From the NCBI GenBank assembly GCA_963700255.1, contig CAVOWW010000029.1:131581-195580 (forward strand): 64,000 nucleotides of DNA. Reading direction: 5' to 3'. The notes below the pieces were generated by a model. That model did not search any database. It was not told where the DNA came from and was given only the letters and a program-made list of their open reading frames with translations. The translations under genes were made by a program, and so were the position numbers. Below, one piece after another: positions 55,812 through 63,520 of the stretch (position 1 is the first letter of the stretch; each line of letters opens with the position of its first letter). The stretch is from UBA10649 sp963700255. GTDB lineage: Bacteria > Actinomycetota > Actinomycetes > S36-B12.

Positions 55812-56057
55812 TTATGCGGCGCGGCGTCGCGAGGGCGGTTCGGCGGCGGGCTCGGCCGGGGTTTCCTCCTGGTCGGCCGGCGAGGCCTTCCGGCCCGGCA
55901 ACAACGACACGATCCACCGCCACGGTGCGGCCAGGTATGCCGTCATCGCCCCGAACAGGAAGACGAACACGGCCTGCAACGCCGTCGATACGATCCCTGG
56001 ATCCACATAGCCGAGCGGCCCCGTCGGCGCCGACAGAAACAGCCACGAGGTCCACAT
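55812..56057 (-). CDS. Small membrane protein with YVDPG motif
   Basis: 81 residues from ATG 56057. LGYVDPGIVSTALQAVFVFL begins a single or hairpin membrane segment; the tail is Pro/Glu/Arg-rich and cytoplasmic. Small proteins with a Y-[IV]-DPG element followed by a membrane helix are common beside methyltransferase/sulfatase genes, as here. The function is unknown. It is separated from the methyltransferase gene only by the palindromic repeat. Confidence 0.7.
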   Translation of the reverse strand: MWTSWLFLSAPTGPLGYVDPGIVSTALQAVFVFLFGAMTAYLAAPWRWIVSLLPGRKASPADQEETPAEPAAEPPSRRRAA

Positions 56058-56623
56058 CCTTGTGTGCCTCCCTTGGTTTGCGCCGCGTCGGCCCGAATCG
56101 GGCCACGCCGCCGAGTGCGGGTGTTTGCTTCTTCGCGCGTCGCTCCAACCGGAGAAACGTCGCGTCCCAAGGCCATTTGCCTCCATTGCCAAGTGGCAAA
56201 GGGGGCAAGGCGGGGACAGTTATAGGGCTGCGCGACAAGCACGGTCAAGATCAGTTTCGCAGCCCCGTCATGGTCCGGCTTTCCCCGTAGGCATGTTCAA
56301 ACGTAACACAATCAGGGGGTTTGGAGGAGTAATCTACCCCGTGGTGTAGCTGGGACGGCAAGACGAAACGAAAACGGGCAAATTACACAGGCATTTCCGT
56401 CTCATCGCAGACCCCGGACGGATTCGATTTTGGAAATGCCCTCCTTCCGAAACATGTGGACGGGAGCCGGGTTAAATGGGGGTTGAGGCATCCTTACGGC
56501 TCCCCCCGGGAGGGCCACGCTCGTTGTCTGTGGCGACCCTTGCTCCCCCCGCAGCCGGGAATTCGGGTCCGAGCTGAAGCTGCCTTGTTGGAACCCCCCT
56601 AGTTTGTTCTCTGAGGAGACTGA
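56058..56623. other. Intergenic stretch, promoter region
   Basis: About 565 bases without a supported gene between divergent genes. It should hold both promoters. GAGGAG at 56613-56618 is the ribosome site of the LTxxQ gene. No strong palindrome or repeat was seen. Confidence 0.6.
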
Positions 56624-57130
56624 ATGATGAGTCGCGTGTTGTCCCGAGTGTTGATGGTCGCTGTGGCGTTGTTGGTCGCCGTGAGCCTGGCTTCGGCGGC
56701 GGAAGAAGGCAAGAAGGGTCGGCGGGGCCCGGGCCAGTTCGACCCGTTCCGCTTGCCGTCGTCGATCGAGTTGACCGCCGAGCAGAAGGCGAAGCTCGAC
56801 GACATCAAGAAGGAATTCGGCGAGGCGTTCGCCGCGGCCCAGAAGAAGGCCGCCTTGACCGACGACCAGCGCAGGGCCGGCCGTGAAGCCGCCACCAAGG
56901 CTCGCGAAGAAGGAAAGAGCGGAGAGGATATTCGCAAGGCGATGCAAGACGCCCAGAAGCTCACCGACGACCAGAAGAAGGGCCGTACCGAGCTTATGGA
57001 AACCGCCCAGAAGATCCGCGAGAAGATCGGCGGCATCCTGACCGACGACCAGAAGGCCAAGCTGAAATCGTTGAAGGGCAAGGGCAAAGGCAAGGGCAAG
57101 GGCAAGAAGGCCGCCCCAGCCACGACGTAG
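56624..57130 (+). CDS. Secreted LTxxQ-repeat protein with Lys/Gly tail
   Basis: A 168-residue protein with a signal peptide (VLMVAVALLVAVSLASAAEE). The mature part is almost entirely helical and highly charged and contains four LTxxQ motifs (LTAEQ, LTDDQ three times), as in the CpxP/Spy periplasmic chaperones, then GKGKGKGKGKK at the C-terminus. Many planctomycetes encode abundant proteins of this kind. It may bind envelope stress signals, metals or other proteins; none is shown. It has a strong ribosome site and its own terminator, so it is probably well expressed. Confidence 0.8.
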   Translation: MMSRVLSRVLMVAVALLVAVSLASAAEEGKKGRRGPGQFDPFRLPSSIELTAEQKAKLDDIKKEFGEAFAAAQKKAALTDDQRRAGREAATKAREEGKSGEDIRKAMQDAQKLTDDQKKGRTELMETAQKIREKIGGILTDDQKAKLKSLKGKGKGKGKGKKAAPATT

Positions 57131-57224
57131 TCTCCCGGTCGGAACCCGAGCGGCACTGCTTGCGTTCGCCATCGCCTCGGGCGTGGACTGTCCAGCGGGC
57201 GCAACCCATTTCAGACCCGTAAAT

Positions 57225-57259
57225 CGCGAGGGCCCCGGCATCATTTCGGGGCCCTCGCG
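57225..57259 (+). terminator. Terminator hairpin after the LTxxQ gene
   Basis: A perfect 13-bp stem (57225-57237 with 57247-57259, core CGAGGGCCCC) with a 9-base loop, followed by GCGTTTCTTG. It lies 95 bases downstream of the stop codon. Confidence 0.8.
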
Positions 57260-57503
57260 GCGTTTCTTGTCCGGTAGAACCGGCATGCCCGGCACAGACC
57301 GCCCCGGGCCCGCAGGCCCGATGCCACGCGATTGCCGAAAGTATCACCAGGCGTGCAGGGCGAAGTGCCGCGCAGGGATGTCTGTAAGTGTTTGTGTGCA
57401 AAGGTGTTACGGCGATCGCTATGTCGCTTGTGGGCCATGCGAAACAGGGTGTTTCGGCCCGCGGCCGGCGCGTTGCAAACTCTCCAGCCGGCAGGCTTTC
57501 TGA

Positions 57504-57533
57504 TTGACATGGTAAATTGGGCGAAGTTATACT
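57504..57533 (+). promoter_or_regulatory. Sigma-70-type promoter for the coiled-coil gene
   Basis: TTGACA at 57504-57509 and TATACT at 57528-57533 are spaced by 18 bases. This is close to consensus and stands out against the GC-rich surroundings. Transcription would start near 57540, giving a 5' leader of about 180 bases before ATG 57723. Confidence 0.65.
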
Positions 57534-57722
57534 ACCTGAACGGAATTCTCGGGTCTGCAGTTCTTTAGGGCGGCAGCATGCTTGCCCATCGCGGCGCCAT
57601 GGAAGTGTCGATGCCGGCAGCCCGACGCGGCAACCGTTTGCGGCCAACGGAGTTGGTCCTGCGGTCCTGACACACATCGATTGCGCGAACTGCTCGCACG
57701 CGGTCAAAGGAAAGGCTGTCCT

Positions 57723-58547
57723 ATGAACCTGGTTGGCAAGATCTTCACCGTGTTGATTTGCCTGTTCTGCGTCGTGCTGATGGCCATGTCGATGGTCGTC
57801 TACGCCACGCACACGAAGTGGAACGAAAAGGCGATCGCCCTGGACAAGACCGTCCAGCAGGTTCGCGCCGAGAAGACGGAAGCGGAGCCGCAGCTCACGC
57901 AACTCAAAGAGGACATCGCGACCCAGAAGAAGCTGCTCACCGACAGCGCCGCCGCGTTGACCACCGAGAAGACGAAGCTCGAGGCCGACGTGAAACGGCA
58001 GCGCGACGAATTGACCGCGCTGGACGCCAAGCAGCGCGACGCCGTGGCGAAGATGGAGGCCGCGCAGCAGAAGTACGCCAAGGAAAAGGCCCGCGAGGAG
58101 CAACTCGAGAAGCAACTGCGCGAAGCCGAGCAGGCCCGCGACGTCGCGTTCAATGATACCGCCAAGAAGACCGACGAACTGCACGAAATGGCGGCCCAGT
58201 TGGCGCTGCTGAAGAAGACCAACTCGACGCTGGCGGCCGACATCGCCAAGTACAAGAAGGCCGCCGAGCGGGTCGGCGTGAACCTGGCCGCCGCGGAGAT
58301 GACGCCGCCGGTCGATAGCCGGATCACGAAGACCACGACCTCGGGAACCGGCCTGATGGAGATTGGCGTTGGCAGCGACCAGGGCCTCGCCCCCGGCCAC
58401 AAGCTCGAAGTGTACCGCGGCGCGGATTATCTCGGCCGGGTTGAGGTCGTCACCACGGCGCCCCACACCGCCGCCGTGAAGGCCGTGCAAGGGTTTCAAG
58501 TCGGCGCGATGAAGGTAGGCGACAATGTCACAAACAAGCTCAAGTAA
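57723..58547 (+). CDS. Membrane-anchored coiled-coil protein
   Basis: A 274-residue protein. One N-terminal membrane helix (FTVLICLFCVVLMAMSMVVY) is followed by a long coiled coil (about residues 45-180) rich in Lys, Glu, Gln and Ala. The C-terminal ~75-residue globular part reads LMEIGVGSDQGLAPGHKLEV and RGADYLGRVEVV, resembling an SH3/OB-like β-barrel as found in MreC-type proteins. It is probably a periplasmic rod tethered to the inner membrane. It overlaps the next small gene by 23 bases, a pair I believe recurs in planctomycetes. Confidence 0.75.
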   Translation: MNLVGKIFTVLICLFCVVLMAMSMVVYATHTKWNEKAIALDKTVQQVRAEKTEAEPQLTQLKEDIATQKKLLTDSAAALTTEKTKLEADVKRQRDELTALDAKQRDAVAKMEAAQQKYAKEKAREEQLEKQLREAEQARDVAFNDTAKKTDELHEMAAQLALLKKTNSTLAADIAKYKKAAERVGVNLAAAEMTPPVDSRITKTTTSGTGLMEIGVGSDQGLAPGHKLEVYRGADYLGRVEVVTTAPHTAAVKAVQGFQVGAMKVGDNVTNKLK

Positions 58548-58758
58548 CGCGCCGGCCGGCAAGCCCCGGGCCAACCTGTACACCGTGCTGTTGATAATCG
58601 CCCTGCTGGCGATCATCGTGGGCACGATCTTCATGTACGTCGAGTCGCTGCCCGATAGCCGCACCGGCATGGGCCCGGCCACCTCGGCCGCAGCGGCCAC
58701 GATGACCGTCGCGCACGCCAACCTCCCGGCGGACGTCGCTGCGCCCGGCATGTCGTAA
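58525..58758 (+). CDS. Small single-pass membrane protein
   Basis: 77 residues from ATG 58525, inside the end of the coiled-coil gene. It has a hydrophilic N-terminus, one helix (LYTVLLIIALLAIIVGTIFM) and a short Ala/Thr-rich outer tail. Translation is probably coupled to the upstream gene, and the two products may form a complex. I do not recognise a family. Confidence 0.7.
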   Translation: MSQTSSSNAPAGKPRANLYTVLLIIALLAIIVGTIFMYVESLPDSRTGMGPATSAAAATMTVAHANLPADVAAPGMS

Positions 58759-58782
58759 CACTGCAACCAACGAATCGTCTCC

Positions 58783-58806
58783 AAAGGCGGCGTGAGGCCG
58801 CCTTTT
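58783..58806 (+). terminator. Intrinsic terminator after the coiled-coil gene pair
   Basis: A 9-bp stem (AAAGGCGGC at 58783-58791 with GCCGCCTTT at 58797-58805), a GTGAG loop and a short T-run. It lies 24 bases after the stop codon of the small membrane gene. Confidence 0.85.
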
Positions 58807-58991
58807 CTGTTGCGCGGCTGGCGCGGGCCAATGTCACGCCACGATCCCCACGTACTCGCCACGCGGGTGAAGGAGATTGGAGATTGGGTGGTTACTGGGA
58901 CTCGCCCGCCGTAGCCGCCAATCTGATTCACCGGCGGGACGAGCCCGCCGGGGTCTTACGGTGGTGGCGTTTGGGTGATTCCGTCCAGCGC

Positions 58992-59120
58992 GGATTATTC
59001 ACGGCCCCACACAAGCCCAAAGCGCCAGCGAGGGAGCCGCAACAGTCCACCTGCCCTCGCTGGCGCTTCGGGCTTGTGTGACGCACGCTGCTTGACGCGG
59101 AGTGGGGCCGTGAATAATCC
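58992..59120. repeat. Nested double inverted repeat (AGCGCCAGCGAGGG type)
   Basis: Outer arms 58992-59009 and 59103-59120 are perfect over 18 bp (core GATTATTCACGGCCCC). Inner arms 59008-59034 and 59054-59080 pair at 26 of 27 positions (core AGCGCCAGCGAGGG). The whole can fold as one long cruciform with an internal bulge. It lies between two converging transcription units, 6 bases beyond the esterase stop. The inner core is shared with 50954-51049. Confidence 0.85.
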
Positions 59121-59125
59121 CCGGG

Positions 59126-60348
59126 CTAGCGAGTCTGCGGTCGCAGCAGCAGTTGGGCCGCCTCGGCCAGCCAGCCGCTGTGCCAGTCGTGATCGCGCCG
59201 GGCCGTCGCGGTCGACGTGCGTCACGCCGAGTTCCTCCAGCCGCCGCTGGAACTGCCGGTGATGTTCGCGGAAATTGGCGTAGCCCAACAGCGCAATGCG
59301 ATCGCCTTGCCGCAGCGGCGCCGCCTGCTTCGCCGACAGGTCCGCCAGCCGGTACGGCGCAAACCCGGCGTCGTCGGCAAAAACGTCGCTCATCTGGTAG
59401 CGGTCGGGCTTCTGTTGCATCAGCGGGGCGTCGAACGCGGCCGCCTTGCCGAACAGGTCCGGATGCCGCAGCAAGAGGCTCACCGCCCCGTAGCCCGACT
59501 TGCTGAACCCCAGCAGCAGCCTCCCCTCCGCCCGCCGCTGTACGGGATATCGCTCTTCCACCGCGGGCACAACGACCGATACGAAGTGCGTCTCCTGGCG
59601 GATCTGCGGATCGCGCGGGTGGTCGGCGTACCAGGGGACCTGAGCGAACGTCGGCGCGACGAAGAACGCCTCGTGCTTGTTGGCCAGGTCGCATCGCTTG
59701 ACCTCGCGGAGTCCGTCGCCGTAGCGCGACTGCCCGCGCGGCTCGACCGGCAGCACGTACACGACCGGATAGCGTCGGCCCGCGTCAATCCGATCGGGCC
59801 CGAGCACGCGAATCTCCGTCGGCCCGGCCTGATAGGGCGACTCGACCCGGAGGACCTGCTCGCCGTACTGCCCGCGCGGTGCGTCGGCAATGACCACCGC
59901 CGGCGGATCCGGCTTCGATTCCTCGGCCGGTTGTTGGGCTGCCTTGGCTGCCAGCAGCGTCGAGGCACACGCCAAGGCGACCAGCATCACGGCGAGGCAG
60001 CCGCATCCGCGCGGCCGGGGAGCGCCGTGCCGGTCGGCGATCGCATCGACCGCATCCTTGGCGTCTTTGAGCCCCGCCGGTGCGGGCCCGATAGAGCTTG
60101 ATCGCCTCGATCGCCCGGCCTTCGCGGAGCAGTTGGACCACTTCTTCGGTGGCGTCGAACTCGGCTTCGGGATCGCCGGGCGTCTGTGAGAGTAGAACCG
60201 GCTCGCCCGCGGCAATGGCCTCGACCGCCTGCTTCGCCTCGGCCAGCCCCGCCCCGGTCACTTGCCGATACAGCTTGATCGCCTCGATCTTGCGATCCTC
60301 ATCGCACAGGGCCCGAACCTGGGCCTGCAACACGTCGTGGTCGGACAT
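59126..60348 (-). CDS. Tandem L7/L12-C-terminal-like domains joined to an esterase-like alpha/beta hydrolase, frameshifts
   Basis: From ATG 60348: MSDHDVLQAQVRALCDEDRK, then two copies of a helical unit (KIEAIKLYRQVTGAGLAEAK and AIEAIKLYRARTG..GLKDAK) that look like the C-terminal domain of ribosomal protein L7/L12. A shift near 60082 follows, then a hydrophobic stretch (CLAVMLVALACASTLLAAKA), then a serine-esterase domain: RYPVVYVLPVEPRG, LLLGFSKSGYGAVSLLLRHP (nucleophile Ser in GFSKSG) and, after a shift near 59200, HDWHSGWLAEAA with the catalytic His. No stop separates the two halves. It could be a real fusion or two genes merged by an indel, with the hydrolase starting at its own signal peptide. 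Confidence 0.6.
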
Positions 60349-60404
60349 CGCGGTCTCCTCGGTCGCCGGGCAATTGTAGCACGAGCAACAGTCGCCAAGA
60401 CATG

Positions 60405-60560
60405 TCAGCCGCCCTCCCACTCGTCGAAGAATCGTTGGAGATACTCTTCGAGAAAGCGGCGCCGCCGCGCGGCGACGGCCCGGCCGGTTGGCGTGTGCAT
60501 GCGATCGGCCAGCAGGAGCAGCTTTTCGTAGAAGTGGTGGATCGTCGAGCCGCGGCTCTG
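60405..60560 (-). pseudogene. C-terminal fragment of an HD-domain phosphohydrolase
   Basis: About 50 codons ending in TGA at 60405 read STIHHFYEKLLLLADRMHTP and FLEEYLQRFFDEW, which is the C-terminal end of YedJ-like HD-domain proteins. The HD catalytic part (about 170 residues) should lie upstream at higher coordinates, but phoU occupies that place. The gene is either truncated by a genomic deletion or cut by a false join. Confidence 0.6.
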
Positions 60561-60562
60561 CC

Positions 60563-61226
60563 CTACGGCTCCATCGTCCCGTGGCGGGCGATGCGGCCTT
60601 CGACCATGTAGATCACGTCTTCGGCGATGTTGGTGGCGTGGTCGGCGATCCGCTCGAGGTTCCGCGACACCGCCAACAGGGCCAACAGCGACGGGATGCT
60701 CGCCGGCTGGGCGATCATCCACTGCTCGGCCTTCTTGCGGATCTGCTTCTTCTTCTGGTCCACCTCGTCGTCGCGGCGGCAGACGCTGTGGGCCAGCGCG
60801 GCGTCGCGGTTGACCAGCGCGTCGATGCTGTCGCGGAGCATCGCCCGGGTGTTTTCCCACATGCTCGACAGGTCGAAGGGGATCTCGCATGGGCGGCTTC
60901 TCGGCGAACGAGGCGGCCTTGCGGGCGATGTTCACCGCCAGGTCGCCGATCCGCTCCAGGTCGCTGTTCATCTTCAGCACGGCGACCACGAAACGCAGGT
61001 CGATCGCCACCGGCTGGTACAGCGCCAGCGTCTTCAGGCACTCCTCCTCGACCTCGACCTCGCGGCGGTCGATCTCGGCGTCGCGGCGCTCGACCCTGCG
61101 GGCCAGCTCGGCGTCGCGCTCCAACAGCGCGCGAATCGCCGTCTCCACTTGCTCTTCCACCATCGCGCAGAGCGACAGGACGTGTTTCTTGAGATGTTCC
61201 ATTTCCCGTTGCAAGTGCAGCGACAT
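60563..61226 (-). CDS. phoU: Phosphate transport regulator PhoU, one frameshift
   Basis: About 221 residues starting SLHLQREMEHLKKHVLSL at ATG 61226. Two three-helix PhoU repeats are seen, each with the metal-binding pattern E/D-R-I-x-D: LERIGDLAVNIARKA and LERIADHATNIAEDV. A shift near 60893 separates them. It restrains PhoR signalling and Pst uptake when phosphate is plentiful. It is the last clear gene of the pst operon. Confidence 0.92.
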
Positions 61227-61269
61227 GGAAGGCGTTTCCTGCAAGTGTGAATTGACGGCGAAATCCGCG

Positions 61270-61438
61270 TCGTAGGACGGCTCTCCTGAGCCGTCGACAA
61301 ACCGCGCAGGCCTCGTGTCTATCGTAGGACGGCTCTGCTGAGCCGTCAGCAAACCCGCGTGGCCTGTTCCGTTCGCGTTTCTTCGCCGTTGGGCGTTGTT
61401 GGCCTGGTTTGCCGACGGCCTTGGAAGGCCGTCCTACG
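61270..61438. repeat. Cluster of three CGTAGGACGGC hairpin repeats
   Basis: Two direct copies begin at 61271 and 61323 and one inverted copy ends at 61438. Each has CGTAG, a short palindrome (GACGGCTC..GAGCCGTC twice, GACGGCCTT..AAGGCCGTC once), then CAAAC and GGCC. The palindromes differ in sequence but each remains self-complementary. They lie between pstB and phoU. Confidence 0.85.
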
Positions 61439-61453
61439 GGATGTGGGTCTGCA

Positions 61454-62269
61454 TTATCCGTACCGGCCGGTGACGTACATTTCGGTTTCCTGTCGCTTGG
61501 GGTTGAGGAACACGTTGAGCGTCTCGGTCGTGCTCGACGATCCGGCCCATGGAGCATGAAGATGCACTCGTCGCTGGCCCGGCGGGCCTGGCCCATGTTG
61601 TGCGTGACGATCAGGATCGTGTACTTCTCGCGCAAGCTGTCGGATCAGCGTCCTCGATCCGCTCGATGCCCTCGGCGTCCAGGGCCGAGCAGGGCTCGTC
61701 CATGAGGATCACTTGCGGCTTCAGCGGCAGCAGCCGGGCGATGCACAGCTTCTGCTGCTGTTCGAGCGTCAGGTGCGTGGCCTTGCGGCGCAGCCGGTCC
61801 TTCACTCGTCCCAGAGCTGCACGTCGCGCAGGGCCGATTCGACCATCGCGTCCAGCTCGCTGCGGCTGAACTGCCCCGTGCGCGTGTGCGACGCGCAGGC
61901 CGAACAGCACGTTTTCGTAGATCGAGATCGGCAGCGGATTGGGCCGCTGGAAGACCATGCCCACCGACTTGCGCAGCTCGCTCAGCGAGACGTCGGGGTC
62001 GTAGATGTTCTTGCCCAGGACGCGTGATCTCGCCGGTGGTGCGTCACGTTGCCGTAGCGCTCGTTGATGCGGTTGAAGCACCGCAGCAGCGTGGTCTTGC
62101 CGCAGCCCGACGGGCCGATCAGGGCCGTGATGATGCCGCGGCTTGATGTCGAGCGTCACGTCCTTGCAGGGCCTGGAAATCGCCGTACCAGAGGTTCAGG
62201 CCCGCGGGTGTGGATGGTCCGTCGGCGGCGGTGGCGCATTGCGCTCGTCGGCGGATGCGACTCGATCAT
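61454..62269 (-). CDS. pstB: Phosphate ABC transporter ATP-binding protein PstB, frameshifts
   Basis: About 271 residues from ATG 62269, which overlaps the stop of the other pstB (ATGA). It carries LNLWYGDFQAL, then a Walker A region read through an indel near 62140. Next come SVGMVFQRPNPLPISIYENV (Q-loop), LTLEQQQKLCIAR (an unusual signature in place of LSGGQQQR), VILMDEPCSALD (Walker B), and ILIVTHNMGQARRASDECIF (H-loop). The corrected end is RQETEMYVTGRYG with TAA at 61454. It powers high-affinity phosphate import with PstCA. Confidence 0.88.
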
Positions 62270-63034
62270 CCGAAATCTCCGTTGACGTACCGCTCGGTCA
62301 GCCGGTTCGGCGGCGTCGGTGAAAAGCTTCTCCGTCTGGCCCACCTCGATCAGCCGCGATCGCTGAAGAAGGCCGTGCGGTCGGCCAGCCGCCGGGCCTG
62401 CTGCACGAGGTTCGTCACCAGCACGATCGTCATCTCGTCTTCAGCTCGCGGAGGATGTCCTCGATCTTCATCGTGGTGACCGGGTCGATGGCGATCGAGA
62501 ACTCGTCGAGGCAGAGGATTTCCGGCCGCTGCGACAGGGCCCGGGCCAGCGTGAGCCGCTGCTGCTGGCCGCCGGAAAGCCGCGTGCCCAGCAGTCCAGG
62601 CGGTCCTTCACTTCGTCCCAGAGCATGGCCTGGCGGAGGCACGTTTCGACCAGTTCGTCCAGCTCCGTGGCGGTCGTGGATCGCCGGCGCGGCGCGGGGC
62701 GTAGGCCACGTTCTCGTAGACCGACAGCGGCAGCCCCACCGGCAGCGGAAAGACCATGCCGATCCGCCGCCGCAGCTCGTAGACGTTGCGCATGCGGAAG
62801 ACGTCCTCGCCGTCGACAGCACCTGGCCGTCGGACCCGGGCCGACGGGACGAAGTCGATCGTGCGGTTGATGCACTGCAAGCAGCGTGGTCTTGCCGGAG
62901 TTGGCCGGCCCGATGATGCCGAAGATCTGCTTGTCGCGGGATCGTCCAGCGAGACGTCGCGCAAGCGCCGACTTGCGGCCGTAGCGGACCGTGACGTTCT
63001 CGAAGCGGATGTGGCGTCGTCGGGCGATCATGTT
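62266..63034 (-). CDS. Second PstB-like ATPase with divergent Walker motifs, frameshifts
   Basis: About 256 residues from ATG 63034 (MIARRRHIRFENVTVRYGRK). Walker A reads GPANSGKTT, the Q-loop region IGMVFPLPVGLPLSVYENVA lacks the usual Gln, the signature LSGGQQQRLTLARALSQRP is standard, and Walker B is ILCLDEFSIAIDPVTTMKIE, with Phe where Pro is usual. The end NRLTERYVNGDFG is PstB-like. It probably forms a heterodimer with the other PstB, one site being degenerate. At least four indels are needed. Confidence 0.82.
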
Positions 63035-63040
63035 GGCTCA

Positions 63041-63495
63041 CCATTTCTTCCTCGACCGCAGATAACCTCGCAGAGCCGATCGAAGGCTGTTGACCACCAG
63101 CACCAGGCCGATCAGCACGACGGCCGTGCCGTACTTGGACCTCGTCGGAGACGCCGCGGACCTGCGTGACCAGCGTGAACAGGTGCATCGACAGGGCCAT
63201 GCAGCGGTCGCTGAGGCCGTAGGGGAAAAACGACGCCCAGCCGTGGTCGGCCACGGGCGTGAAGAACACCGCCCCGGTGAACAGGATCGGCGCCGTCTCG
63301 CCCGCCGCCCGCGACACCTGGAGGATCACGCCCGTCAGGATGCCGCTGATCGAGTTGGGCAGCACGATGGTGCGGATCGTCTGCCAGCGGGTGGCGCCGA
63401 TGGTTCCAGCAGGCCTCGCGGAAGGCCATGGGCACCGAGGCCAGGGCCTCGCGGGTGCTGGTGATGATCACCGGCAGCGTCATCACGCTCATGGA
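63041..63495 (-). CDS. pstA: Phosphate ABC transporter permease PstA, C-terminal part
   Basis: About 150 residues of the permease remain: MTLPVIITSTREALASVPMA, then IVLPNSISGILTGVILQVSR with the EAA-loop-like ARAAGETAPILF region, and, after an indel near 63140, a final helix ending RSRKKW. The 5' portion is lost at the second assembly join. Its stop lies 6 bases before the second pstB. Confidence 0.87.
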
Positions 63496-63520
63496 GAGCT
63501 ACAAGGCAGGCACACCCACC
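63495..63520. other. Second chimeric join: pstA to thrS
   Basis: The minus-strand pstA frame is coherent up to ~63495, then meets a stop. The plus-strand threonyl-tRNA synthetase frame is coherent from ~63515. As at 45.9 kb, both genes lose their 5' ends at one point, giving a head-to-head arrangement with no promoter space. Confidence 0.75.

Larger units (their letters stand above)
57131..57722. other. Intergenic stretch with terminator, promoter and long 5' leader
   Basis: About 590 bases. It holds the hairpin at 57225-57259 and the promoter at 57504-57533. The leader from about 57540 to 57722 is unusually long, but I could not see a known riboswitch or leader peptide in it. Confidence 0.6.

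Noticed and set aside
57183..57503. Cys-rich 106-codon frame on the plus strand
   Set aside because: It contains the terminator hairpin in its first third, has no ribosome site and overlaps the promoter. It is probably chance.
61270..61438. Direct repeats considered as a CRISPR array
   Set aside because: Only two direct copies and one inverted, each with its own hairpin and with unequal spacing; no cas genes.
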